Shown one piece after another: positions 50,165-59,250 of a DNA stretch of 64,000 bases (position 1 is its first letter; the number at the start of each line of letters is the position of its first letter). A program made the translations under genes and the position numbers. The stretch is from Cedecea lapagei (GTDB taxonomy: Bacteria > Pseudomonadota > Gammaproteobacteria > Enterobacterales > Enterobacteriaceae): contig NZ_LR134201.1 in NCBI RefSeq assembly GCF_900635955.1, positions 3,782,001 to 3,846,000 of the forward strand. Direction: 5' to 3'. The notes below the pieces were generated by a model. The model was not told the DNA's origin, did no database searches, and worked only from the letters and a program-made list of their open reading frames with translations.

Positions 50165-51633
50165 GACGCCCTTCCTCTTTAGGTTGAGGCTGCAGTTTAA
50201 TTTCAGCCAGGTTCCGCGCAATTTTGCCGATATTCCCCGCGCCCTGCACGAGAATCAGATCATTTCCCGTCAGAACAGGTGCCAGGATTTCCGCCACTTC
50301 GGCGTGATCGGAAAACCAGAATAGGGTCAACCTTGCCGCGGCCGCGAATCGTGCGGCACAACGAGCGGCTGTCGGCGCCTGGAATCGGCGCTTCACCAGC
50401 AGGGTAGACTTCCAGCATTACCAGCGAGTCCACCTGAGACAGCACGCCAGCAAAGTCATCGTACAAATCACGCGTACGCGTATAGCGGTGCGGCTGGAAA
50501 ATCATTACCAGATTTTTCTCTGGCCAGCCGGCGCGAGCCGCTTTAATCGTGGCATCCACCTCCGTTGGGTGGTGGCCGTAGTCATCCACCAGCATGGCGG
50601 TCCCTGCTTTACCGTTTACCGACGCCAGCGGATATTCCCCCAGGAAGTCGAAACGACGGCCGGTTCCCTGGAAGCTTTCCAGCGCACGGAGAATGGCTTC
50701 GTCTTCAATGCCCTCTTCCGTTGCCACGGCAACCGCTGCGGCCGCATTCAGCGCGTTATGACGGCCCGGCGCGTTCAGCACCACATGCAGAGCAGGTTTG
50801 TCCTGACGCACAATGGTGAAAAAGCCCTGAGCGCCTTTCTGCTGGTAATTCTCAACGCGCACATCCGCGTCATCGCTGAAGCCGTAAGTGGTCGTCTGGC
50901 GGCCCACACGCGGCAGCAGCTCACGAATCACCGGATCGTCCACGCACATTACCGCCCGGCCATAAAACGGCAAATTGTGCAGGAAGTTAATAAACGTCTG
51001 CTTTAAATTTTCGAAGTCGCCCTGGTAGGTATCCATATGGTCGGCTTCAATGTTGGTCACAATCGAGACCATCGGCTGGAGATGCAGGAACGATGCATCG
51101 CTTTCGTCAGCCTCTGCAATCAGGTAGCGGCTATGCCCCAGACGGGCATGCACGCCGGCGGCTTTTACCAGGCCACCGTTAACAAACGTCGGATCCAGAC
51201 CCGCTTCCGCATAAATGCTCGACACCATCGCCGTGGTCGTCGTTTTGCCGTGCGTACCCGCGACGGCAATGCCGTGACGAAAACGCATCAGCTCGGCCAG
51301 CATTTCGGCACGGCGGATAACCGGGATGCGGGCTTCATGGGCGGCCACAATTTCCGGGTTATCGGCAGAAATGGCTGTGGAAACAACCACTACGCTTGCA
51401 TCACGCACGTTTTCCGGGCGATGGTTAAAATAAATCGTGGCACCCAGTGCCGACAACTGCTGCGTGACCGGGTTCGGCGCCAGATCGGAACCGCTGATCT
51501 GGTAACCTTCGTTGGCCAGGACTTCAGCAATACCGCCCATACCGGCGCCGCCGATGCCAACAAAGTGAATGTGCCGGACGCGACGCATCTCGGGCACGAT
51601 TGAACGCAGTTTCGCCAGTTGTTGTGTATTCAT
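50157..51633 (-). CDS. murC: UDP-N-acetylmuramate-L-alanine ligase MurC, frameshifted in this sequence
   Basis: First amino-acid ligase of the muropeptide stem. The frame is broken near the C terminus: after GKVDPILV the minus strand reads GGTTTTCCGATC (A run at 50312-50315). With one T fewer it continues SDHAEVAEILAPVLTGNDLILVQGAGNIG and ends PKEEGRHG at 50157, giving 491 residues, the E. coli length. ATP-binding AGTHGKTTTTAMVS and GIGGAGMGGIAEVL are intact. The gene is essential and single-copy in relatives, so the extra base is most likely an error. It overlaps ddlB by eight bases and lies 70 bases after murG. Confidence 0.93.
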
Positions 51634-51703
51634 TCTCTAAACCTGCAAGCGGCATGCCGCCATTACATCAAATTTACAGGGGGCAATTCGCCTCCCACAA
51701 GTA

Positions 51704-52771
51704 TTACGCGCGCGCTACGGCGCTGACTTCATTTGCTACACGTTCGGTGGCGTCAGGAAGAGAAGCAGCGCGCGCGCGCTCGGCCATCGCCAGCAGCGTT
51801 GCTCTGTCCCATCCGGCCAGGGTACGGGTAACGGCATCCACGGTAAACTGCGGCTGCTCCAGTATTTTCGCCGCGCCCGCCTGTTCCAGAGGCAGCGCAT
51901 TCCAGTACTGCTGCCGGTCTTTATGCTGGAACGGGACAAACAACGCGGGCAGTCCCGCTGCGGCGATCTCGCTCACGGTTAACGCTCCGGAGCGGCAAAC
52001 CACGACGTCAGCCCATTCGTAGGCCGCCGCCATATCATCAATAAATTCGGTGACCTTATGCTGTGGCTGGCCCGCCTCAGCGTAAGCCTGCTGAACAACT
52101 GCCTGACCGCCTTTCCCGGTTTGATGCCAGATAGTCACAGCTTCACCCAGCCTGCCGGCAACCTGCGGCATGGTTTGGTTCAAAACGCGCGCGCCCTGAG
52201 AGCCGCCGACGACCAGCACACGCACCGGGCCTTCTCGCCCGGCAAAACGTTCCTGCGGCAGCGGGAGCGCAAGTACATCGGTACGCACCGGGTTGCCGAC
52301 AACGTCGGCCTTAGGGAATGCGCCCGGAAAGGCCTGCATCACTTTGGTTGCGATCTTCGCTAACCACTTGTTCGTCAGCCCTGCAATGCCATTTTGTTCA
52401 TGCAGTACAACCGGAACGCCCAAAGACCAGGCAGCAAGGCCGCCCGGCCCGGAAACATAACCGCCCATACCCAGGACCACATCCGGCTTCCAGGCCTTCA
52501 TGATGGCCCGAGCCTGACGCCAGGCGTTAAAAATACGCACGGGCGCCAGCAGCAAGGCCTTCAGGCCTTTGCCGCGCAGGCCGGAAATGCGAATGAAGTC
52601 GATCTCAATGCCGTGCTTCGGCACAAGATCGGCCTCCATACGGTCCGCGGTACCCAGCCAGCGAATGTCCCATCCTTCAGCCTGAAGATGATGGGCAACG
52701 GCCAGACCGGGGAATACATGCCCACCGGTGCCACCCGCCATCACCATCAACCGCTTCGCTTTGCCCGTCAT
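51704..52771 (-). CDS. murG: Lipid II synthase MurG (undecaprenyl-PP-MurNAc-pentapeptide GlcNAc transferase)
   Basis: Peripheral glycosyltransferase (GT28) adding GlcNAc to lipid I. The 355 residues include the glycine-rich GGTGGHVFPGLAVA, GGSQGARVLN, and the donor-binding CRSGALTVSEIAAAGLPALFVPFQHKDRQQYWNA. Its ATG overlaps the ftsW stop by four bases (ATGA). Confidence 0.98.
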   Translation of the reverse strand: MTGKAKRLMVMAGGTGGHVFPGLAVAHHLQAEGWDIRWLGTADRMEADLVPKHGIEIDFIRISGLRGKGLKALLLAPVRIFNAWRQARAIMKAWKPDVVLGMGGYVSGPGGLAAWSLGVPVVLHEQNGIAGLTNKWLAKIATKVMQAFPGAFPKADVVGNPVRTDVLALPLPQERFAGREGPVRVLVVGGSQGARVLNQTMPQVAGRLGEAVTIWHQTGKGGQAVVQQAYAEAGQPQHKVTEFIDDMAAAYEWADVVVCRSGALTVSEIAAAGLPALFVPFQHKDRQQYWNALPLEQAGAAKILEQPQFTVDAVTRTLAGWDRATLLAMAERARAASLPDATERVANEVSAVARA

Positions 52772-54013
52772 TTGGCGCTCCGTGTAAACGCCTGAGCCTT
52801 AGCCAGGCGCGTTTCATAATCTATTCTCAACAACAGCATGATCGCCGTAGACATAATCAGCAGGCTGGAACCACCGTAACTGATAAGCGGCAACGTCAGC
52901 CCTTTGGTTGGCAGCATACCCGCTGCGGCTCCGACGTTAACCAACGCCTGGAAGCTAAACCAAATGCCGATAGAACACGCCAGAAAACCGGAGAAACGCT
53001 GGTCTAATTCCAGCGCACGTTTACCGATGGACATCGCGCGAAAAAGCGACGAAGAATACCATCAAAAGTGCGAGTACCACACCGATATATCCCAGTTCCT
53101 CACCGATGATGGAGAAGATAAAGTCGGTGTGCGCTTCAGGCAGATATTCCAGCTTCTGGACCGAGTTCCCAAGCCCTTGCCCCCACAACTCACCGCGCCC
53201 GAAAGCCATCAGCGACTGCGTGAGCTGGTAGCCGCTGCCGAAGGGATCTTCCCACGGGTTCCAGAACGATGTGACGCGGCGAATACGGTATGGTTCAGCG
53301 AGGATCAGCAGGATAACCGCCGAGATCCCCATGCCGATAATCGCGATGAACTGCCACAGCTTTGCCCCCGCCAGGAACAGCATCGCCAGCGTAGTCACAA
53401 ACAGCACCACCACCGTCCCAAGATCGGGCTGGGCAAGCAGCAGGACGGCCATCACCAGAATCACGCCCATTGGCTTCAGGAAGCCGCGCAGGTTATTTCG
53501 CACCTCATCAACCTTGCGCACAAGATAGTTCGCGAGATAGCAGAACAGCGACAGCTTGGAAAACTCAGCGGGCTGGATACGCAGCGGACCAAAGGCAATC
53601 CAGCGCGATGCGCCGTTAACCGAGCTGCCGACGACCAGCACAATCAGCAGCATGGCAATCGATGCCAGCAGCATCGCCGTGCTGTGGCGCTGCCAGAAAT
53701 CCATCGGCAGGCGCAGCGTCACCATCGCCAGCACGAACGCCACGATGATGTACAGCCCGTCGCGTTTTGCGAACAGGAACGGATCGTTTGCCAGACGCTG
53801 ACCTACCGGCATCGACGCCGAGGTCACCATAATAAAGCCTATCGCCGCAAGGCCGAAGGTCAGCCAAAGCAGCGTACGATCGTACAGTACCATGCTGTTG
53901 GCATCGGCCTCACGGGAGCCCATTACCCACCCTTTTAATGCCGTAGCGACCCAGGCCAGGATGCCAAATCCTGGAACACGGGGGACTCGCAGGCGAGGGA
54001 GAGATAAACGCAT
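52768..54013 (-). CDS. ftsW: Peptidoglycan glycosyltransferase FtsW, frameshifted in this sequence
   Basis: SEDS-family septal glycosyltransferase working with FtsI. The frame shifts after LLMVFFVAF: the minus strand reads GCTTTTTCGCGCG (A run at 53041-53045), and one T fewer gives RAMSIGKRALELDQRFSGF, continuing into the downstream frame to 414 residues, the E. coli length. Ten membrane segments, the SEDS core (LAQPDLGTVVVLF, GSGYQLTQSLMAFGRGELWGQGLG) and the C-terminal PLISYGGSSLL are present across the two parts. A homopolymer error is the likely cause. It overlaps murD by one base and murG by four. Confidence 0.93.
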
Positions 54014-55329
54014 CAGCCGAGCTCCTTCGCAAGTTGAGTAAACATATCGCCGCGCTGCTCAAAGTTTTTGAACTGATCGAGACTGGCGCAGGCAGGAGAA
54101 AGCAGCACTATATCGCCAGACCTGACGCGCTCTGCCGCAAGCTTCATTGCCTGCTCCATTGTTTCAGTTTGCTCGGCGACATCCGGGCGCAAATCGGCCA
54201 GCTCTGCGCCGTCGCGGCCAAAGCAGTACAGCCGCACGCGGTCGCCCTGCAGGTAGCGAGCCAATGGCGAGAAGTCAGCGGATTTACCGTCTCCACCCAG
54301 CAGCAGGTGCAGCGTGCCCTCAACCTGCAGGCCGTTCAACGCGGCTTCCGTACTGCCGACGTTGGTTGCTTTGGAGTCGTTAATCCAGCGCACGCCGTTA
54401 CGCTCCCAGGCCAGCTGGAAACGATGCGCCAGACCGGTATAGGTGGTCAGCGCTTTCAGGCTGGTCGAGCGGGGAAGCTTAACCGCATCCGCCAGCGCCA
54501 AAGCGGCCAGCGCGTTGGTGTAATTATGCTGACCAACCAGTTTCATCTCTTTGGTGTTGAGGATCTTCTCCCCTTTCACCCGCAGCCAGGTATCGCCCTG
54601 CTGACGATTAAGATGGTAATCACCGACGTCCACACCGAAGCTGACGCAGCGATCGTCCGCTCCACGCACCGGCATCGTCAGCGCATCGTCCGCATTGACC
54701 ACGCAGACTTTGGCGTTTTCATAGATGCTAAGTTTTGCCGCACGATACTGCTGCATGCCAAACGGGTAGCGATCCATATGATCTTCCGTGACGTTCAGGA
54801 CGGTCGCCGCCGCAGCCTTCAGGCTATGGGTGGTTTCCAGCTGGAAGCTGGAGAGCTCAAGAACATAAAGCTCACAGCCTTTATCCAGCAGCATCAGCGC
54901 CGGCAGGCCAATATTGCCGCCAACACCGACGTTGACTCCGGCAGCTTTCGCCATCTCGCCGACCAGCGTTGTCACGGTACTTTTACCGTTGGAGCCGGTA
55001 ATCGCCACAATCGGCGCCTGTGCTTCACGGCAAAACAGCTCGATATCGCCAATAATCTCGACGCCAGCATTCGCAGCAGCGCTTAATGCCGGCGTGGCGA
55101 GCGCAATGCCAGGGCTGGCGATAATCAGATCCGCCGCCAGTAACCAGTCCTCATTTAACGAACCGGTATGGCGTTCAACGTTCTCAGGCAGCTTATCAAG
55201 ACCAGGAGGGGAGATGCGGGAATCCATCACGCGCGGCGTAATGCCGCGAGCAAGGAAGAAATCCACGCAGGACAGGCCGGTAAGGCCTAACCCGATGATA
55301 ACGACGTTTTTACCCTGGTAATCTGCCAT
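54013..55329 (-). CDS. murD: UDP-N-acetylmuramoyl-L-alanine-D-glutamate ligase
   Basis: Adds D-Glu to UDP-MurNAc-L-Ala. The 438 residues equal E. coli, with the ATP-binding TGSNGKSTVTTLVGEM (about 112-127), the N-terminal GLGLTGLSCVDFFL and the C-terminal HRFQLAWERNGVRWINDSKATN. The stop and the ftsW start share one base; the start lies two bases after the mraY stop. Confidence 0.98.
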   Translation of the reverse strand: MADYQGKNVVIIGLGLTGLSCVDFFLARGITPRVMDSRISPPGLDKLPENVERHTGSLNEDWLLAADLIIASPGIALATPALSAAANAGVEIIGDIELFCREAQAPIVAITGSNGKSTVTTLVGEMAKAAGVNVGVGGNIGLPALMLLDKGCELYVLELSSFQLETTHSLKAAAATVLNVTEDHMDRYPFGMQQYRAAKLSIYENAKVCVVNADDALTMPVRGADDRCVSFGVDVGDYHLNRQQGDTWLRVKGEKILNTKEMKLVGQHNYTNALAALALADAVKLPRSTSLKALTTYTGLAHRFQLAWERNGVRWINDSKATNVGSTEAALNGLQVEGTLHLLLGGDGKSADFSPLARYLQGDRVRLYCFGRDGAELADLRPDVAEQTETMEQAMKLAAERVRSGDIVLLSPACASLDQFKNFEQRGDMFTQLAKELG

Positions 55330-55331
55330 AT

Positions 55332-56414
55332 TTAGCGAACCTTCAGCGTAGCCAGGCCAATCAGCACCAGCATCAGCGAAATAATCCAGAAGCGCACAAT
55401 GACGCGCGGCTCCGGCCAGCCTTTCAACTCATAGTGGTGGTGAATCGGCGCCATACGGAAGATGCGCTGCCCGCGGAGCTTGAACGAGCCAACCTGCAGG
55501 ATAACCGACAGGGTTTCGACGACGAATACGCCACCCATAATCACCAGCAGGAACTCCTGACGCAGCAGTACAGCGATAGTCCCCAGCGCACCGCCAAGAG
55601 CCAGAGAGCCCACGTCGCCCATAAAGACCTGGGCCGGATAGGTGTTGAACCACAGGAAACCAAGACCCGCGCCGACTATCGCCGTGCAGACGATAACCAG
55701 CTCGCCCGCGTGGCGCAGGTAAGGAATATGCAGGTAACCCGCAAAATTCATATTACCCGTCGCCCACGCCACCAGCGCAAAACCTGCAGCCACGAATACG
55801 GTAGGCATAATCGCCAGGCCATCAAGGCCATCGGTCAGGTTTACCGCGTTCCCGGTGCCGACAATCACAAAGTACGCCAGCAGCACATAGAACAGGCCAA
55901 GCTGCGGCATCACGTCCTTGAAGAAAGGCACAACCAGCTCGGTAGCTGGCGTCCCCTTCCCGGCGGCGTACATGGTGAAGGCCACGACCAGCGCAATCAC
56001 CGACATCCAGAAGTATTTCCAGCGAGCGATCAGGCCTTTCGTGTCCTTACGAACCACTTTCCGGTAATCATCGACAAAACCTACGATCCCGAAGCCTATC
56101 AGCACGAACAGCACGCACCAGACGTAAGGGTTAGAGGGATAAGCCCACATCAATACGGACACCACAATGGCGGTCAGGATCATGATCCCTCCCATGGTTG
56201 GCGTCCCTTTCTTGCTGAAATGCGACTCAGGACCGTCGTTACGCACAACCTGCCCGAAGGAGAGTTGCTGTAAACGCGCGATCATCCGCGGCCCCATCCA
56301 CAGGGAGATAAACAGAGCGGTCAGCAGGCTGACAATGGCGCGAAACGTCAGATAGGAAAAGACGTTAAAGCCCGAATAATATTTGACCAAATGTTCGGCC
56401 AGCCAAACTAGCAT
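55332..56414 (-). CDS. mraY: Phospho-MurNAc-pentapeptide translocase MraY
   Basis: Integral membrane enzyme making lipid I from UDP-MurNAc-pentapeptide and undecaprenyl phosphate. At 360 residues, with ten hydrophobic segments, it shows the catalytic loops GTPTMGGIMIL, GFVDDYRKV (Asp pair), NLTDGLDGLAI, FMGDVGSLALGG and the histidine cluster PIHHHYELKG. It overlaps murF by seven bases and precedes murD. Confidence 0.98.
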   Translation of the reverse strand: MLVWLAEHLVKYYSGFNVFSYLTFRAIVSLLTALFISLWMGPRMIARLQQLSFGQVVRNDGPESHFSKKGTPTMGGIMILTAIVVSVLMWAYPSNPYVWCVLFVLIGFGIVGFVDDYRKVVRKDTKGLIARWKYFWMSVIALVVAFTMYAAGKGTPATELVVPFFKDVMPQLGLFYVLLAYFVIVGTGNAVNLTDGLDGLAIMPTVFVAAGFALVAWATGNMNFAGYLHIPYLRHAGELVIVCTAIVGAGLGFLWFNTYPAQVFMGDVGSLALGGALGTIAVLLRQEFLLVIMGGVFVVETLSVILQVGSFKLRGQRIFRMAPIHHHYELKGWPEPRVIVRFWIISLMLVLIGLATLKVR

Positions 56415-57766
56415 GCTTGTTTCTCCTGTAATGCGCGAACCACCTCTTCCATGGCCGCACTACGTGAACCTTTCACCAAAATGGTTAAAATTGAATGTTC
56501 CGCGATAAGCGCCTGCAAACGCGCAACCACGGCCTGTTTATCGGTAAAGTGCTCACCCACTTCTGATGCGTCGCTAAGCGTCTTGCTTAACACCCCCACG
56601 CTCAGTACGCGGTCAATACCTGCGGCCTTTGCCGCTTCACCGACCTGACGATGGCAGGCTTCGGCTTCATCGCCCAGCTCGCCCATATCGCCCACCACCA
56701 TCACCCGGTAGCCCGGCATCTCTGACAGCACCTGCGCCGCCGCGGTCATAGAGCCCACGTTAGCGTTGTAGCTGTCGTCCAGCAGCAGCTGGTTCTCAGC
56801 AAGCTGGATCGGGAACAGGCGACCTGAGACGGCTTTCAGCTCCGACAGGCCTGCTTTTACCGCATCCAGCGTCGCGCCGACCGCCATCGCCAGGGCGGTA
56901 GCCGCCAGAGCGTTAGCAATATTGTGGCGGCCGGGTAACGGCAGCACGACCTCGACATCACCCTGAGGGGTTTGCAGAGTGAACTCGGTACCGTGGGAGG
57001 TGATATGGACGTTCGTCGCGTTAAAATCGCTTCCGGCCGCATTCGGAGAGAAGCGCCAGGTTCTGCGATCGCCCACGATCGACTTCCAGTTCAGCCAGTC
57101 GTTATTATCGGCGTTAAGGATCGCCGTACCGTTCGCGGCAAGGCCGGTAAAGATCTCGCCCTTCGCTTTTGCAACGCCTGCCAGTGAACCAAAGCCTTCG
57201 AGGTGAGCGGCCGCCAGGTTATTTACCAGAGCAGCTTCCGGACGCGTTAAACTCACGGTCCAGGCGATCTCTCCCTGATGGTTAGCGCCCAGTTCAATCA
57301 CGGCAAAATCATATTCAGGCGTCAGGCGCAGCAGCGTCATCGGGACGCCAATATCGTTATTCAGGTTACCAGCGGTATAGAGCGTATTGCCGCACTGACG
57401 CAGGATAGAGGCCGCCATTTCCTTCACGGAGGTTTTGCCGGAAGAGCCGGTCAACGCTACAACGCGAGTTGGCACCTGCTGACGCACCCATGCCCCCAGT
57501 TCACCAAAGGCAAGTCGGGTATCGGCCACCACCAGCTGCGGAACAGCAATATCCAGCTTACGGCTAACCAGTAAGGCGCCGGCTCCGCCCTTCACCGCAT
57601 CAGCGGCAAAATCATGAGCGTCAAAACGTTCGCCCTTCAGCGCGACAAAGAGACAGCCAGCCGTCAGCTTACGCGTGTCGGTGGTCACGTCGATAATATC
57701 CGCATCTGCGCCATGCAGCTGCCCATTAAGAATGGACTCCAGTTGCTTCAGGGAGACGCGGATCAT
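56408..57766 (-). CDS. murF: UDP-MurNAc-tripeptide-D-Ala-D-Ala ligase
   Basis: Completes the pentapeptide by adding D-Ala-D-Ala made by DdlB. The 452 residues contain the ATP-binding TGSSGKTSVKEMAASIL, DDSYNANVGSMTAAAQVLS and the Mur ligase C-terminal domain with VGDMGELGDEAEACH. The start overlaps murE by four bases and the end overlaps mraY by seven. Confidence 0.98.
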   Translation of the reverse strand: MIRVSLKQLESILNGQLHGADADIIDVTTDTRKLTAGCLFVALKGERFDAHDFAADAVKGGAGALLVSRKLDIAVPQLVVADTRLAFGELGAWVRQQVPTRVVALTGSSGKTSVKEMAASILRQCGNTLYTAGNLNNDIGVPMTLLRLTPEYDFAVIELGANHQGEIAWTVSLTRPEAALVNNLAAAHLEGFGSLAGVAKAKGEIFTGLAANGTAILNADNNDWLNWKSIVGDRRTWRFSPNAAGSDFNATNVHITSHGTEFTLQTPQGDVEVVLPLPGRHNIANALAATALAMAVGATLDAVKAGLSELKAVSGRLFPIQLAENQLLLDDSYNANVGSMTAAAQVLSEMPGYRVMVVGDMGELGDEAEACHRQVGEAAKAAGIDRVLSVGVLSKTLSDASEVGEHFTDKQAVVARLQALIAEHSILTILVKGSRSAAMEEVVRALQEKQAC

Positions 57767-59250
57767 GCGACAACTCCCAGCAGACGAGCAGCCGTTACGC
57801 GGTCGGAGTAATCCAGACGGCGGTTACCGACAATCTGATAATCCTCGTGACCTTTACCCGCCAGCAGGACAACGTCATTGTCTTTCGCCTGCATAATGGC
57901 GTTGGTCACCGCTTCTGCGCGCCCGAGCACCACGTGTGCCCGCCCCGCGTCCAGCATGCCGGTCAGGATATCGTCGACGATGGCTTTCGGCTCTTCGGTA
58001 CGTGGGTTGTCATCCGTCACCACCACCACATCGGCATATTGCTCCGCAATACCGCCCATGATTGGACGCTTACCTTTGTCGCGATCGCCGCCACAGCCGA
58101 ACACGCACCACAGCTTGCCGGAGCAGTGCAGACGAGCCGCCTGCAGGGCTTTTTCCAGCGCATCCGGAGTGTGGGCATAATCCACGACTACGGTAGGTTT
58201 GCCGGCCGCACTGAACACTTCCATACGTCCACAAACAGGCTGGAGGCGTGAACCCGTTTGAATCAATTCGTCGAGCGGATAACCCAGCGCCAGCAGCGTT
58301 GCCAGGGCAAGCAGCAGGTTGCTGACGTTAAACGCGCCCATCAGGCGGCTTTCAATCTCGCCATTGCCCCACGATGAGCTAAAGCGAAGTGTCGCGCCGC
58401 CATCGTGATAAATAACTTCGTCGGCCTTCAGCCAGCGCCCATGAGCATCCGGCTCAAGGTTGTTTTCCATCGTGACGGCAACGGCATCCGGCAGGCGAGC
58501 AAGCCAGCGGCGGCCGACTTCATCATCGGCATTGATGATCGCCTGACCGCAGTCATGCTCTGAGAACAACAGCCACTTAGCGGCCTCGTAATTCGCCATA
58601 TCACCGTGATAATCAAGGTGATCCCGGCTTAAATTAGTAAACACGGAAGCGGCAAATTTCAGGGCCGCCACGCGATGCTGAACCAGGCCGTGGGATGAAA
58701 CCTCCATGGCACCAAAGGTCGCGCCCTGGGCTTTCAGGGTCGCCAGCACGTGCTGAACATCTACCGCAGAGCCGGTGGTGTTTTCCGTCGGCACAACCTG
58801 CCCGAGCAGGCCGTTGCCCACGGTGCCCATTACGGCGCTGGTTTCACCCAGCAGCTGAGCCCACTGCGCCAGCAGCTGAGTGGTGGTGGTTTTTCCGTTA
58901 GTCCCGGTCACCCCGACCAGGCGCAAGGCTTCTGAAGGCTGATGATAGAAGCGGCCCGCCAGCGCGGACAGCCGCTGATGCAGCTGGCTCAGGTAAATGA
59001 CCGGCACGCCGTGCATCTCACGAACTTCGCCATCCGCCGCTTCACCGTCCGCTTCTGCGATCACGGCAGCCACACCCTGTGCTATCGCCTGCGGGATATA
59101 ACGACGCCCGTCCGCCTGATGACCGACCACGGCCACAAAAAGATCGCCCGCAGCCGCCACGCGGCTATCGAGTGTCATCTCTCGCAGCGCTCTCGCAGGT
59201 AGCCCGGCTACCCACGGAGCAAGAAGGTCGCTCAAATTACGATCTGCCAC
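57763..59250 (-). CDS. murE: UDP-MurNAc-L-Ala-D-Glu:meso-diaminopimelate ligase
   Basis: Adds meso-DAP to the stem peptide. At 495 residues it has the ATP-binding VTGTNGKTTTTQLLAQ, the UDP-binding MEVSSHGLVQHRV, and the DAP-specificity motif DNPRTEEP (DNPR), which marks the Gram-negative DAP enzyme. Its start overlaps the ftsI end by 14 bases; it ends overlapping murF by four. Confidence 0.98.
   Translation of the reverse strand: MADRNLSDLLAPWVAGLPARALREMTLDSRVAAAGDLFVAVVGHQADGRRYIPQAIAQGVAAVIAEADGEAADGEVREMHGVPVIYLSQLHQRLSALAGRFYHQPSEALRLVGVTGTNGKTTTTQLLAQWAQLLGETSAVMGTVGNGLLGQVVPTENTTGSAVDVQHVLATLKAQGATFGAMEVSSHGLVQHRVAALKFAASVFTNLSRDHLDYHGDMANYEAAKWLLFSEHDCGQAIINADDEVGRRWLARLPDAVAVTMENNLEPDAHGRWLKADEVIYHDGGATLRFSSSWGNGEIESRLMGAFNVSNLLLALATLLALGYPLDELIQTGSRLQPVCGRMEVFSAAGKPTVVVDYAHTPDALEKALQAARLHCSGKLWCVFGCGGDRDKGKRPIMGGIAEQYADVVVVTDDNPRTEEPKAIVDDILTGMLDAGRAHVVLGRAEAVTNAIMQAKDNDVVLLAGKGHEDYQIVGNRRLDYSDRVTAARLLGVVA

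Noticed and set aside
47154..54013. Treating ftsA, murC and ftsW as true pseudogenes or programmed frameshifts
   Set aside because: All three are essential; each shift is a single base in a plain A/T run with no slippery heptamer plus stimulatory structure that I can see. Sequencing error is simpler.
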